A DNA stretch of 64,000 bases, from positions 558,001-622,000 of the forward strand of contig NZ_JABJVN010000002.1 in the NCBI RefSeq assembly GCF_013618475.1, given 5' to 3'. A model generated the notes under the pieces. That model did no database searches. It was not told the DNA's origin and saw nothing but the letters and a program-made list of their open reading frames with translations. This document shows positions 20,602 through 29,640 of the stretch, piece after piece (the first letter of the stretch is position 1; every line of letters begins with the position of its first letter). The DNA is from Saccharibacillus deserti (GTDB taxonomy: Bacteria; Bacillota; Bacilli; Paenibacillales; Paenibacillaceae). The position numbers and the translations under genes were made by a program.

Positions 20602-21255
20602 ATGCAGGATCCGTCGACGGCGCTTTCCAAAAAGGGACGTACGCTGACAACCTATCAAAAAGCCAAACTTCAGCATACCGAGACATTGAAGTTCAGCATG
20701 ATCGAAGCGGCGGCGTCCATTTTGCAGGAATCCGGCGCGGAAGCCGTTACGATTCGCAAAGTCGCCGAAAAAATGGAATGTCCGACCAAGGTGATCTACA
20801 ATTTGTTCGGAAGCAAGGAAGGTCTGGTCAAAGAGTTGTTCCTGGAAGGGTGTACGCTGCTTGCGGCTGAGTTTCAAGCGGTTCCGGAACAGCCGGATCT
20901 CAAGCGGTACCTGTATGGCCTGGGCCAGGCTTATTGGGACTTTTCACAGAAATATACCAGCTATTATAGAGTCATGTTCGGCGGGGCATTCAGCGAATTC
21001 AAGCCGGAAGAAGAAAGTCTGCAGACCATGGTGACGGCGCTTGAGCAGGTGAACCGCATAGTGGCCGAAGCGACGGAGCGGGGTCTTATGAACGAAGAAG
21101 ATCCGAAGCTTGCCGTGGAACTGATCTGGGCTTCGCTGCACGGGGTGATCGATCTGTATCTGGGCGGACATCTTCCCGGTGCGGCGGGCGCCCGGGCTTT
21201 GTACGACAAATCGATATCCGGCTTGATTCAAACGTTGTTCGTCCAAGCAAACTGA
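20602..21255 (+). CDS. TetR/AcrR-family transcriptional regulator
   Basis: 217 residues. The N-terminal three-helix DNA-binding domain is at about 28-75 (AAASILQESGAEAVTIRKVAEKM, then the recognition helix CPTKVIYNLFGSKEGLVKE). A helical ligand domain follows with a C-terminal half typical of the TetR_C WHG-type (LAVELIWASLHGVIDLYLGGH). It is divergent from the SDR gene, the usual arrangement of a repressor and its target. The inducer is unknown. Confidence 0.9.
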   Translation: MQDPSTALSKKGRTLTTYQKAKLQHTETLKFSMIEAAASILQESGAEAVTIRKVAEKMECPTKVIYNLFGSKEGLVKELFLEGCTLLAAEFQAVPEQPDLKRYLYGLGQAYWDFSQKYTSYYRVMFGGAFSEFKPEEESLQTMVTALEQVNRIVAEATERGLMNEEDPKLAVELIWASLHGVIDLYLGGHLPGAAGARALYDKSISGLIQTLFVQAN

Positions 21256-21339
21256 AAAGCGGTGCGAATAAAAGATTCCCTCCAATGCCGCCTTTGCAGG
21301 TTCGGATAAAAGGCGGCCTATTTGAGGTGAAAAGAAGTA

Positions 21340-21368
21340 TTGACTCGGTAAACGTTCTATGATATATT
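21340..21368 (+). promoter_or_regulatory. Promoter of tRNA-Ala
   Basis: -35 TTGACT and -10 TATATT are 17 bases apart, ending 25 bases before the tRNA. Confidence 0.8.
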
Positions 21369-21393
21369 ATTTCTTGTGAGAAAAATCAGATGC

Positions 21394-21466
21394 GGGGCCT
21401 TAGCTCAGCTGGGAGAGCGCGTCGCTGGCAGCGACGAGGTCAGGGGTTCGAGCCCCCTAGGCTCCA
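21394..21466 (+). tRNA. tRNA-Ala (anticodon GGC)
   Basis: A complete 73-base cloverleaf. The acceptor arms GGGGCCT / AGGCTCC pair with one G-T. The D arm is AGCTCAGCTGGGAGAGC. The anticodon loop CTGGCAG gives GGC. The T arm contains GGTTCGAGCC. CCA is not encoded. A strong terminator follows. Confidence 0.96.
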
Positions 21467-21484
21467 TATAAGCAGTGCAGGAAT

Positions 21485-21528
21485 AAACGGCCGTCGAAGG
21501 GTGCCAACCTTTCGACGGCCGTTTTTAT
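21485..21528 (+). terminator. Terminator of tRNA-Ala
   Basis: The stem AAACGGCCGTCGAAGG / CCTTTCGACGGCCGTTT is followed by T residues. Confidence 0.9.
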
Positions 21529-21647
21529 TTGTGCCGAAGACTGGATAAACCGGTTTCGATCTGTCAAAATAGACAGAAAGGGTAACGCTTTCAGGCTGCC
21601 CATCCGCTGCAGATGAACCATTCCGTTTAAAAAGGAGAATTACACGT

Positions 21648-22811
21648 ATGGCACAATTCGATCACCTGTCCGCGCTGCTTCAATCTTTTCCCGAGACCGG
21701 TCCTGCCGGCGGCGCCTGCATGATCGCCAAGAACGGCGAAGTGGTCTACGAACATTATTTTGGACAAGCCAATCTGGAAAAAGGTATCGACACGGGACCG
21801 GATACGGTATTCCGTCTGTATTCGATGACGAAAGTCATCGTCTGCGCCGCGGCCATGATTCTGTTCGAGCGGGGCAAGTTCCTGCTGAACGAACCACTGC
21901 ACCGGTATCTGCCGGAGTTCAAAGACGTACGGAAAACGGTGACGGGTCCGAACGGCCAGGTGCATACCGAGCCGGTGCAGAATCCGATCCTGATCCGGCA
22001 CGCATTCACGATGATGACCGGGCATCCGTATCCGTACGGCGAATCGCTGTCCGTCCGCGAGATCAACCGGCTGCGGACCGAACTGCGCGAACGGACCGGA
22101 GGGCGCTACACGCTGCGGGACGAGATCCGGGCGACGGCGCAGGCTCCGCTTATGTTCGAACCCGGCACGCATTGGCTGTACGGATACGGACACGATCTGG
22201 TCGCGGGCCTGATCGAAGTCATCTCGGGCCAAAGTATCGGAGAATTTCTCCAAAACGAAATCTTCGGACCGCTCGGCATGACCGATACGGGTTACCGCTA
22301 CCAAGGGGATATCGAAGAACGCATGGCCGTTATGTATGAACGGGCGGAAGACGGTACGCTGACGCCCGCATCCGAGGAGATGGACGCGCTGCATCGTCCC
22401 GATTCACTGCTGGAATACGGGGGACAAGGGTTATATGCGACTACGCGCGATTATCTGAGATTCGCCAGTATGATGGCGCAGGGAGGGACGCTGAACGGGG
22501 TTCGCATCCTGGGCCGCCATACGATCGACCTGATGCGCACCAATCATCTGGACGCCGCGCAGATGCAGGACTTCGGAGGTTCCTACTCGGCCGGTTACGG
22601 CTATGGACTGGGTGTCCGGACGCTGATCGACCGGGCGGCGGGCGGCAGCAGCAGTCCGCTCGGCGAATTTGGCTGGACCGGCATGGCCGGCACCTGGACT
22701 TCGATCTCGCCCGAAACGAATACGGCGATCGTCTATATGCACCAGATGCTGCCGAACATGGAAGAGCACTATCACCTGCGCGTGCGCGCGGCGGCTTACG
22801 GAGCGCTGTAG
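21648..22811 (+). CDS. Serine hydrolase of the beta-lactamase/EstB family
   Basis: 387 residues without a signal peptide. The S-x-x-K catalytic motif is in RLYSMTKV near residue 63. A tyrosine region is in WLYGYGHDLVAGLIEVISG near 185. A late glycine-rich motif is in FGWTGMAGTWTS, in place of K-T-G. This is the class C beta-lactamase-like esterase fold (EstB group), usually cytoplasmic esterases rather than antibiotic resistance enzymes. Substrate unknown. The gene has its own AAAGGAGAA ribosome binding site and stands alone between a tRNA and a terminator. Confidence 0.9.
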   Translation: MAQFDHLSALLQSFPETGPAGGACMIAKNGEVVYEHYFGQANLEKGIDTGPDTVFRLYSMTKVIVCAAAMILFERGKFLLNEPLHRYLPEFKDVRKTVTGPNGQVHTEPVQNPILIRHAFTMMTGHPYPYGESLSVREINRLRTELRERTGGRYTLRDEIRATAQAPLMFEPGTHWLYGYGHDLVAGLIEVISGQSIGEFLQNEIFGPLGMTDTGYRYQGDIEERMAVMYERAEDGTLTPASEEMDALHRPDSLLEYGGQGLYATTRDYLRFASMMAQGGTLNGVRILGRHTIDLMRTNHLDAAQMQDFGGSYSAGYGYGLGVRTLIDRAAGGSSSPLGEFGWTGMAGTWTSISPETNTAIVYMHQMLPNMEEHYHLRVRAAAYGAL

Positions 22812-22928
22812 CGGAAGCCAAAGCGTACGCGGCTTGAGCGCGCTCTTTTATCCAAACTTCATCGAGGCTTCAGATTGTTTTCAGGTTGGAGGCTTAAGAT
22901 GTAATCAATCCCCTCTAGTCATAGAGCT

Positions 22929-22966
22929 TGACCCCGGCGAAGCCACCTCGCCGGGGTCCTTTTTTG
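22929..22966 (+). terminator. Terminator downstream of the serine hydrolase
   Basis: The stem GACCCCGGCGA / TCGCCGGGGTC has a 7-base loop and a T run. It lies about 120 bases after the stop codon, and nothing else was seen in between. Confidence 0.9.
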
Positions 22967-23017
22967 TCTGCTTACGATTCGTTGCAGTCCGGCATGGAAG
23001 CGAAGCCGCAGACAGAC

Positions 23018-23056
23018 CAAAAAACCAAACCGCGAAAATGCGGCTCGGTTTTTTCT
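23018..23056 (-). terminator. Terminator of the AI-2E family gene
   Basis: The stem built on AAAAACC...CCGC / GCGG...GGTTTTT has an A run on the minus-strand exit side. It lies 45 bases after the stop codon of the transporter. Confidence 0.8.
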
Positions 23057-23100
23057 TGAAAAGGATGCGTCCGATGAAGCCTCGGCGACTCCATCGATTA

Positions 23101-24186
23101 CTATTGAATCGTAGGCGGCATGGCCGGCGGTTCGTTCTTCTTGGCCGAGGACGCTTTGCCGCCCGGTTCAAGCGGAACTTCCAGGATATCGAGCAGGAAG
23201 ACGAAGATCGGCACACCGACGATCAGGCCCCATGCGCCGAGGAAATGCTCGCCCAGCAGCAGGATCAAGAACGTGAAGAAGATCGGCAGATGCGTCTTGT
23301 TCGACATGAATTTCGGATTGAGGATATAGGCTTCGATCGCATGCAGAACGACGATCATGACCAGGATGTAGATGATCATCTTGAAGCCGCCGATGTTGAA
23401 GGCAATCGCGCACAGCGGAATCAGCGAGATGACAACGCCCATAACCGGAACAAGGCCCAGTACAAAAATCATCAGCCACAATGCGAACAGATTCGGGAAA
23501 CCGAGAATCCACAGGAACACGAGCGACAGCAGCGAATTGGTCAGCGAGATCATGAACTGTACCTCGATCACCTTGCCGAACGAAGTCACGAATTTGCGTC
23601 CGAAGTACTCAAGTTCCGTGAAGAAGTAAGCGGCTTTGCTGTAGCGGAATTTGGACATCAGCGATGTGACTTTGTCTTTTTCCAGATTGAAGAACAAACT
23701 CAGGATAAAAGCGATAAACAGATTCAGGCTCCATTTGCCGATATCGCTCAGCGTGTGCAGCAGGAAATCGAAACCGCCTTCGACGTAACTCGCGATATCG
23801 AATTCCTTAAGGGAATTCATGATATAACGGGTGAATGCGTTATCCGGCAGCGCCAGGTTGGACAGATTGTTGTAGAACGAGATGACCTGATTGATGAGCT
23901 GCTGGATTTCGTAGATGAATACGGGAAGATAGCGGTAAATCCCGAACCCGAGTGCGAATACGAGCAGAGCGTAAGTCAGGATCAGCACCACTTTGTTGTT
24001 GATCTTGATCCGGTCCGTACCTTTGCGAACAAAACGGTGCAGGCGGTTCATCAGGTAAGTAAGGATAAAAGTGATCAGCAGCATGCTGAGCATGCTCCGG
24101 AGCATAATAAGCAGCACGACAGCCAGAATCAGCGCCAGCGCCCTGCGAATTCCCGGAATGTAGAAAAAATCTCTGAGGGCCTTCAT
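23101..24186 (-). CDS. AI-2E family transporter
   Basis: 361 residues with about eight membrane segments: two near the N-terminus (ALALILAVVLLIMLR onward), a central amphipathic region, and a C-terminal block with the conserved VPVMGVVISLIPLCAIA. The family (PF01594) includes E. coli TqsA and Na+/H+ antiporter-like members, so the cargo cannot be assigned. An open extension of 24 codons upstream is very basic and unlike the family; GGAGAG 12 bases before the ATG chosen here supports the shorter form. The last residues are Ser/Lys/Pro rich and cytoplasmic. Confidence 0.88.
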   Translation of the reverse strand: MKALRDFFYIPGIRRALALILAVVLLIMLRSMLSMLLITFILTYLMNRLHRFVRKGTDRIKINNKVVLILTYALLVFALGFGIYRYLPVFIYEIQQLINQVISFYNNLSNLALPDNAFTRYIMNSLKEFDIASYVEGGFDFLLHTLSDIGKWSLNLFIAFILSLFFNLEKDKVTSLMSKFRYSKAAYFFTELEYFGRKFVTSFGKVIEVQFMISLTNSLLSLVFLWILGFPNLFALWLMIFVLGLVPVMGVVISLIPLCAIAFNIGGFKMIIYILVMIVVLHAIEAYILNPKFMSNKTHLPIFFTFLILLLGEHFLGAWGLIVGVPIFVFLLDILEVPLEPGGKASSAKKNEPPAMPPTIQ

Positions 24187-24342
24187 GAAATCGCGGTTCT
24201 CTCCTTCGGAATCAGACTTTTCAATGCCCCGGCGACGCTTCGCCAACAGCAAACACATACCTATAGTTTAGAGGCTGGCGCCCTGTAAAAGCAAGGTCGG
24301 AAAGCAGGCGATTTGGCATCGGCAAAAAGAAAAAAAGAAGGA

Positions 24343-24373
24343 TTGACCGTCCGGGCGGAAATGTCTTTATAAT
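24343..24373 (+). promoter_or_regulatory. Promoter of the DUF6171 gene
   Basis: -35 TTGACC and -10 TATAAT are separated by 19 bases, which is longer than ideal. It is followed by the 9-base tandem repeats. Confidence 0.5.
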
Positions 24374-24401
24374 AGTCGTATAAACCTTAAATATTTGTAT
24401 G

Positions 24402-24428
24402 GATATAACGGATATAACGGATAAAACG
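24402..24428 (+). repeat. Three tandem copies of a 9-base unit
   Basis: GATATAACG, GATATAACG and GATAAAACG follow each other without a gap, in the leader of the small zinc-type protein. They may be replication slippage or a binding site for a regulator. Confidence 0.7.
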
Positions 24429-24453
24429 GTCAAAGCGGAGAGGAGAACGGCGA

Positions 24454-24735
24454 ATGCGAGAAAACAACCGAATGTGTCGAAGCTGCGGCGACGAATTTGC
24501 GGTGAACGAACGTCAAATGGAAAGGCTGCTGGCTTCGCCGGCGTTTGCACCGGAACTCAGAGTGAATCAAGCCGAATATGAAGCGAGGCTGCAAGCCTGC
24601 GGCGGCTGCCCCAAATTCCAGGGCGGCACCACCTGCATGCTCTGCGGCTGCCTCGTTCCGGTGATCGCCTACCTAAAAAGCAAAAGCTGCCCGTTTCCCG
24701 GGTTGGACCGGTGGGCAGCTTCGGCGGGTTCTTAA
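24454..24735 (+). CDS. Small cysteine-rich protein, DUF6171-like
   Basis: 93 residues with a CRSCGDEF pair at the start, then [17 protein letters not shown] and a final [10 protein letters not shown]. The paired cysteines suggest one or two zinc sites. I recognise the arrangement as that of a short conserved Firmicutes family (DUF6171) of unknown function. A double GGAGAGGAGA motif precedes the ATG. Its 3' end contains the terminator of the convergent chemotaxis gene, and the two coding regions overlap by four bases. Confidence 0.8.
   Translation: MRENNRMCRSCGDEFAVNERQMERLLASPAFAPELRVNQAEYEARLQACGGCPKFQGGTTCMLCGCLVPVIAYLKSKSCPFPGLDRWAASAGS
24675..24721 (-). terminator. Terminator of the soluble chemotaxis gene, inside the opposing coding region
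   Basis: AAGCTGCCC (24684-24692) pairs with GGGCAGCTT (24713-24721). On the minus strand the stem is followed by TTGCTTTTT. It lies within the 3' end of the DUF6171 gene. Confidence 0.72.
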
Positions 24736-25577
24736 CGAACGGAGTCGTGATAACGGGTCAGATTGCCTGCCAAATCCTGCATGGATTCGCCGGTCTGCTG
24801 CAGACGTTCGATCACATCGGTGAAGGTCGTTACGAGATTGGCTTGTTCCTGGGAAGAAGCAACAATCTGGGAGATCTCGTTTTCCATGACGCGGATCGAA
24901 TCCTGAACGTCTTTGAGTGCGATTTCGATATCGGCGGTTGCGTTTTTGGAATGGACGGCCAGCTTCCGTACTTCGGTAGCGACGACGCCGAAGCCTGCAC
25001 CCAGCTCGCCGACGCGTGCCGCTTCGATAGCGGCATTCAGGCCGAGCATATTCGTCTGATCGGAGATTTCCTTGATGAGTGTCGCGACACTGTTGATCTT
25101 GAGCGATTTTTGCACGGCGGTCTGCGTATTGGTCAGGATTTGTTCGCTTGTGGCTTGAAGTTCCTGGGCATGGGCGGCCACGTGCTGCACCATATCGACC
25201 AGATGGCTTGCGATCGAATGGTTGTCGGCCGCGATACTCTTGAGCTTTTCCTGGTTGGTCTGATCGTATGTTACGGTCAGGACGGCGGCGACTTCGTTTT
25301 GTTCAATCAGCGGGATAATCACCGCATGAAGCGGATAGCCGTAACCGAACATATCGGCCGGGTATTCGGCGAGCGAAGGTTCTTTGCGGCCTTTGAGCGC
25401 ACCGAAATCCTCGAAACCGGGATAAAGTTTGTCTCCGGTCTTGATACCGAGATCGAAATTGCCGGATTGGACATAATAGAGGATGTGGGAATGATCGTAG
25501 ATCGTGATGGCCGTGTTCTCGCGCATCATTTGACTCAGGTAAGGGACGACCTGCATCATGGAATCGACTATAGTCAT
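24732..25577 (-). CDS. Soluble methyl-accepting chemotaxis protein, YfmS-like
   Basis: 281 residues, no membrane segment. The N-terminal half is a small ligand-sensing domain (about 1-130, with [16 protein letters not shown] and [20 protein letters not shown]). The C-terminal half is a short signalling hairpin with [20 protein letters not shown]. Size and layout resemble the cytoplasmic B. subtilis receptor YfmS. It should signal to CheA from the cytoplasm. Another in-frame ATG 20 codons upstream is open, but the GGAAAG before the start chosen here and the conserved beginning [11 protein letters not shown] favour this one. Confidence 0.88.
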   Translation of the reverse strand: MTIVDSMMQVVPYLSQMMRENTAITIYDHSHILYYVQSGNFDLGIKTGDKLYPGFEDFGALKGRKEPSLAEYPADMFGYGYPLHAVIIPLIEQNEVAAVLTVTYDQTNQEKLKSIAADNHSIASHLVDMVQHVAAHAQELQATSEQILTNTQTAVQKSLKINSVATLIKEISDQTNMLGLNAAIEAARVGELGAGFGVVATEVRKLAVHSKNATADIEIALKDVQDSIRVMENEISQIVASSQEQANLVTTFTDVIERLQQTGESMQDLAGNLTRYHDSVR

Positions 25578-25787
25578 GCTTGGGTTCACTTTCCTTTCTG
25601 TAAGGGCAAACGGGAAAACAGAGTCTGTCAGTCGCAAAACAATAAATCAAGCTTATGTTCCTAAGCCCTTCGTATCACTCGAATATAGAGACAGCGGACG
25701 GAAAATACCATGTAAAAGCTGGAAAAAGACGAAAATTAGTGACAAAGAACTAATTTGGTTACAATTCGAAAGCGTTTCAGTCAAAAA

Positions 25788-25823
25788 AGAGACCTCCAAT
25801 GCGCAGCCCGCACGGAGGTTTTT
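25788..25823 (-). terminator. Terminator of the nirBDC operon
   Basis: ACCTCC and GGAGGT form a short stem around a 16-base loop, flanked by A and T runs. It lies about 20 bases after the nirC stop. Confidence 0.6.
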
Positions 25824-25842
25824 GGTTCGGAGAACGTTCGAT

Positions 25843-26670
25843 TTAGGAAGCGGAACGCGTCTCGTTTGAAAGCGTGCTTTGCGATTCCTGGGAAGACTTG
25901 TGGACCGGAGAGATGGTCCAGTAAGCGGCACCCACGAAAAACGCTCCGCCGACGATATTGCCCAGGGTGACCGGAATCATGTTGTGCAGCCAACCGGCGA
26001 GCGTGATCGTTGCCGGGTGGCCCGGCAGCAGAAGCGCCGTGCTGAGCAGCGTCATATTGGCCACGCTGTGCTCATAGCCGCTTGCGATGAAAGCGAACAA
26101 GCACCACCAGATCAGCATGATCTTGGCTGCGTCGTTCGTGGTCCGGCTGGCCATCCAGATCGCCAGGCAGACGAGCCAGTTACAGAGAATGCCGCGGAAA
26201 AACAGTTCCATAACCGGCAGGCTCATTTTTTTGGCGGCCGCGGCGAAGATCAAATGCTCCGGTGCGATGCCTTTGAACAGTCCGGTTCCAAGCACGAGCA
26301 GGCTGAGCACGATGGCCCCCGCCAGATTGCCGAAAAAGACGAGCGTCCAGTTTTTGCCGAGATCTTTCATCGAAGTGCGCCGGGCCAAAGTCGAAGCGGT
26401 GAAAAACATATTGTTGCCGGTAAACAGTTCCGAACCGGCAAAGATGACGAGGGTGAGGGCAATTCCGAACGAAGCGCCCATCACCAGCGGCTGAAACGGC
26501 GACTTGATCGCGGCCAGCGGAGCACCAAGCGAGAAGATCAGGATAATGCCGAGACCGACGAACGCACCGGCCAGCATGGCGCTGATCCAATAACGCAGCG
26601 GATGCTCGTTCATGAAATCTCTTTTTTTGACTGCGGCTTCGACAACGGACTTTACGCTTTCGGTAAACAT
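25843..26670 (-). CDS. nirC: Formate/nitrite transporter (NirC type)
   Basis: 275 residues with six membrane segments, as in the FNT channel family. The start MFTESVKSVVEAAVKKRDFM is the cytosolic N-terminal helix. The conserved pore loop is FAGSELFTGNNMFFTAS, and the second half has CNWLVCLAIWMAS. It carries nitrite across the membrane for the reductase encoded upstream. AGGAGG 9 bases before the ATG decides this start over one 12 codons upstream. It is last in the nirB-nirD-nirC operon. Confidence 0.93.
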   Translation of the reverse strand: MFTESVKSVVEAAVKKRDFMNEHPLRYWISAMLAGAFVGLGIILIFSLGAPLAAIKSPFQPLVMGASFGIALTLVIFAGSELFTGNNMFFTASTLARRTSMKDLGKNWTLVFFGNLAGAIVLSLLVLGTGLFKGIAPEHLIFAAAAKKMSLPVMELFFRGILCNWLVCLAIWMASRTTNDAAKIMLIWWCLFAFIASGYEHSVANMTLLSTALLLPGHPATITLAGWLHNMIPVTLGNIVGGAFFVGAAYWTISPVHKSSQESQSTLSNETRSAS

Positions 26671-26722
26671 AGGGGTCAGCCTCCTGGGCATGGGAATGGA
26701 CAACATGGATCAAACGGTGAGA

Positions 26723-26757
26723 CGGACCGGCCGCCGAATCTATCCTCGGCCGGTCCG
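26723..26757 (-). other. Intercistronic hairpin between nirD and nirC
   Basis: The perfect 11-base arms CGGACCGGCCG and CGGCCGGTCCG are separated by 13 bases. There is no T run, so it is more likely an mRNA-stability or partial-attenuation element than a terminator. Confidence 0.6.
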
Positions 26758-26772
26758 GGTCAATAGGTAGGG

Positions 26773-27099
26773 CTACTTGAATACGGCGACCTGGTCGCTC
26801 TGCACCTCGACGCGGAACGTATTCACTTGACCGGAATCCGGTTCCTGCACGAGACCTGTTTTCAGATCGATTTTCCAATCGTACAGCGGGTCGTAGATGT
26901 AATGGCCGGATACGATCGATTCCGCGAGCGGGCCGCCTTTCGGATGCGGATTGCGGTTCTCGACCGCATAGAATTCGTCATCCGAAGTGCGGAATACGGC
27001 AATCTCGGTCTCGTCGAGAAGGAAGACGCGTCCGATCCGGCTCGGAAAGCCGTCGATAGAGTCAAGCGCGATAGGCGCGGCGTTGAAAGATTGAGTCAT
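26773..27099 (-). CDS. nirD: Nitrite reductase (NADH) small subunit
   Basis: 108 residues with a Rieske-like fold. The conserved region reads NPHPKGGPLAES, then YIYDPLYDWKIDLKTG. The two Cys and His pairs of a true Rieske centre are not present, which is normal for NirD. It partners NirB in cytoplasmic reduction of nitrite to ammonium. GGAG 7 bases before the ATG supports this start; a TTG two codons upstream is also open. The gap to nirB is 24 bases. Confidence 0.93.
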   Translation of the reverse strand: MTQSFNAAPIALDSIDGFPSRIGRVFLLDETEIAVFRTSDDEFYAVENRNPHPKGGPLAESIVSGHYIYDPLYDWKIDLKTGLVQEPDSGQVNTFRVEVQSDQVAVFK

Positions 27100-27123
27100 G
27101 GTCAAGCTCCTCTCGAAATCTGT

Positions 27124-29562
27124 TTAGGCTTGCGGCACGGCCGGTTTGGCCGTTTCGAACAATTCGCTGCGCAGTTTTTTGTCGTTCAATACTTGTTTCC
27201 ACGGATCTTCGACGAAAGTCAGGGCATGTTCGATGCTGTCGACCAATTTTCGGCGATTTTCGGCGTCGGCAACCGTTTTGGCGTAGATATCTTCCAGCCC
27301 GATCCGTTCTACCCATTCCGATGTCCGCTCCAGGTAGTTGCCGGTCTCCCGGTAGTACTGCATCACGGCGGCGACCGTGTCGGTCAGTTCCTCGTCCGTT
27401 TTCACTTTGCAGAGCGAGTCGGCCAGGCGGGCTTTGATCCCGCCGTTGCCGCCGACGAAGATTTCCCAACCGCCGTCATTGCCGACGATGCCGATATCCT
27501 TGGTGCACGATTCCGCACAGTTCCGCGGGCAGCCGTTGACGGCGATTTTGAATTTGGCCGGGAAGTCGAGCCGTTCGAATTTGCGTTCGAGCATCGCGCC
27601 GACCGCCATGGAATCCTGCGTGCCGAAGCGGCAGTACTGCGAACCGACGCATGTTTTGACGGTCCGCAGCGATTTGGCGTACGCATAACCCGAAGGCATA
27701 TCGAGTTCTTCCCAGACTTTCGGCAGGTCTTCTTTTTGGACGCCGATCAGGTCGAGACGCTGTCCGCCGGTGACTTTAACCGCTTTAACATTGTATTTGA
27801 CCGAAACGTCGGCGATTTTCTTGAGGTCTTCCGGAGTCGTGACACCGCCGTACATTCTCGGAACAACCGTGTAGGTTCCGTCTTTTTGGATATTGGCGTT
27901 CATGCGTTCGTTGACGAAGCGCGATTCTTTCTCGTCTTTATGTACGCCCGGATAGATGACGCCCAGGTAGTAGTTGACGGCAGGGCGGCACTTCGAGCAG
28001 CCTTCCGGGTTGTGCCAATCCAGAACGTGCATGACTTCTTTTGTCGTGCGCAGGCCTTTTTCCTTGATGCTGGCCACGATCTCCTGGCGGCTCATCGGCG
28101 TACACCCGCAGATACCGGTCTTGACCGTTTTCTGGAAACCGTCCCCGAGAACGAAGCTGAGGATTTGTTCGACAACCGGTTTGCAGCCGCCGCACGAGCC
28201 GGTCGCTCCGGTGCAGGCTTTGATTTCGTCGACAGTCGTCAGGCCTTTTTCCGTAATGGCGTCGACGATGGTTTTTTTGGTGACGCCTTTGCAGCCGCAG
28301 ACGATTTCGTCGTCGGCCATCTTCTCAACAGCCGCCGTCTTGGACTTGCCGCCGCAGTGGCCGCCCGTACCCATCAGATCGCCGTAGATTTCGTCGGTCA
28401 TCTCCGCGGCTTCACGAACGTATTTTTGCAGCGAAGCCGATTCCGTGACATCGCCGAACAGGACGGCACCGACGATTTTGCCTTGATCGAGCAGGATCTT
28501 TTTGTAGGTGCGTTTCCATTCGTCTTTGGCCGCGATAACCGTATGCCGGGGACCTTCGATAAATTCGCCGGCCGAGAAAACGTCCACGCCGGAGATTTTA
28601 AGTTTGGTCGAGGTGATCGAACCGTTGTAGCCTTCCGTTTCGATGCCGCAAATATGTTTCGCAAGCACGCTGCCCTGCTCGAAGAGCGGAGCGACAAGGC
28701 CGTAGCACATGCCGCGGTGCTCCGCGCATTCGCCGACCGAGTAGACGTCGGGAGCCGAAGTGCGCATAAAGTCGTCGACCAGGATGCCCCGGTTGGTCTC
28801 GATGCCGCTGACTTCGCCGATCTGTTTGTTCGGACGAATGCCGACGGCCATGACCACGAATTCGGCTTCGATTTCTTCACCATCCGTGAATACCAGTTTG
28901 CGTACGCGGTGGTCGCCCTGCATTTCCGCTGTCGATTTGCCCATCGCGAATTTGATGCCCCGGCGTTCCAGCTCGGTCTTGAGCATGGCGGAAGCCTGGC
29001 TGTCCAGCTGGCGTTCCATCAGATCGTCCATCAGGTGGACGACGGTGACGTCCATGCCGAGACCGACGAGGCCTTTGGCCGCTTCGAGACCCAGCAGTCC
29101 GCCGCCGATCACGGCCGCTTTCTTGTACTGCTTCGCGGCGTCGAGCATCTGGTCGCAGTCCGCGATATCGCGGAATCCGACGACGCCTTCGCGTTCGCTG
29201 CCGGGAATCGGAAGCATCAGCGAATTCGAACCTGTGGCGATCAGCAGCTTGTCGTAAGACCGCGTCAGGCCTGTATCGGTAAGAACCGTTTTGCCCGCCG
29301 TATCAATATGAGTCACCGTTGTGCCGGTATGCAGCGTAATGCCGTTCTCCTTATACCAGCTCCAGTCGTTCAGCACGATATCTTCGAGGGATTTGCTGCC
29401 TTCGAGAACGTACGACAGCATGATGCGGTTATAGTTGGGATAGGGTTCGCTGCCGAATACGGTAATCTCGAAACGGTCGGTCAGTTTCAGAATTTGTTCC
29501 AGCGTGTTGATGCCGGCCATGCCGTTGCCGATTACGACGAGTTGTTCTTTTGCGGTGTTCAT
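27124..29562 (-). CDS. nirB: Nitrite reductase (NAD(P)H) large subunit
   Basis: 812 residues. Order: an FAD/NAD-binding oxidoreductase (VVIGNGMAGINTLEQIL at the N-terminus, a second nucleotide motif VIGGGLLGLEAAKGLVGLG near 145), two BFD-like [2Fe-2S] domains (VCGCKGVTKKTIVDAI with CGGCKP, then ICGCTPMSRQEIV with CSKC), a ferredoxin-like half domain, and the sirohaem/[4Fe-4S] domain. The sirohaem cysteines are in KTCVGSQYCRFG and VNGCPRNCAESC. It reduces nitrite to ammonium in the cytoplasm with six electrons from NAD(P)H. AGGAGG decides the start. An Fnr-type promoter upstream implies induction when oxygen is low. Confidence 0.96.
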   Translation of the reverse strand: MNTAKEQLVVIGNGMAGINTLEQILKLTDRFEITVFGSEPYPNYNRIMLSYVLEGSKSLEDIVLNDWSWYKENGITLHTGTTVTHIDTAGKTVLTDTGLTRSYDKLLIATGSNSLMLPIPGSEREGVVGFRDIADCDQMLDAAKQYKKAAVIGGGLLGLEAAKGLVGLGMDVTVVHLMDDLMERQLDSQASAMLKTELERRGIKFAMGKSTAEMQGDHRVRKLVFTDGEEIEAEFVVMAVGIRPNKQIGEVSGIETNRGILVDDFMRTSAPDVYSVGECAEHRGMCYGLVAPLFEQGSVLAKHICGIETEGYNGSITSTKLKISGVDVFSAGEFIEGPRHTVIAAKDEWKRTYKKILLDQGKIVGAVLFGDVTESASLQKYVREAAEMTDEIYGDLMGTGGHCGGKSKTAAVEKMADDEIVCGCKGVTKKTIVDAITEKGLTTVDEIKACTGATGSCGGCKPVVEQILSFVLGDGFQKTVKTGICGCTPMSRQEIVASIKEKGLRTTKEVMHVLDWHNPEGCSKCRPAVNYYLGVIYPGVHKDEKESRFVNERMNANIQKDGTYTVVPRMYGGVTTPEDLKKIADVSVKYNVKAVKVTGGQRLDLIGVQKEDLPKVWEELDMPSGYAYAKSLRTVKTCVGSQYCRFGTQDSMAVGAMLERKFERLDFPAKFKIAVNGCPRNCAESCTKDIGIVGNDGGWEIFVGGNGGIKARLADSLCKVKTDEELTDTVAAVMQYYRETGNYLERTSEWVERIGLEDIYAKTVADAENRRKLVDSIEHALTFVEDPWKQVLNDKKLRSELFETAKPAVPQA

Positions 29563-29640
29563 AAGAAAAGGCCTCCTTGGCGTTTGAATTCGGTGAGAAG
29601 GAGAGACGCTTCCGTAGGAGCAAGCGATTCGCCGGGTTAA

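Noticed and set aside
21648-22811. Beta-lactamase conferring antibiotic resistance
   Set aside because: It has no signal peptide and belongs to the EstB-type esterase group; resistance cannot be inferred.
26773-27099. NirD as a broken Rieske protein
   Set aside because: Absence of the cluster ligands is the normal state of the NirD small subunit.
26827-29640. A 937-codon open frame opposite nirB and nirD
   Set aside because: It mirrors the reverse complement of nirB with no family signature of its own; nirB has all expected cofactor motifs.
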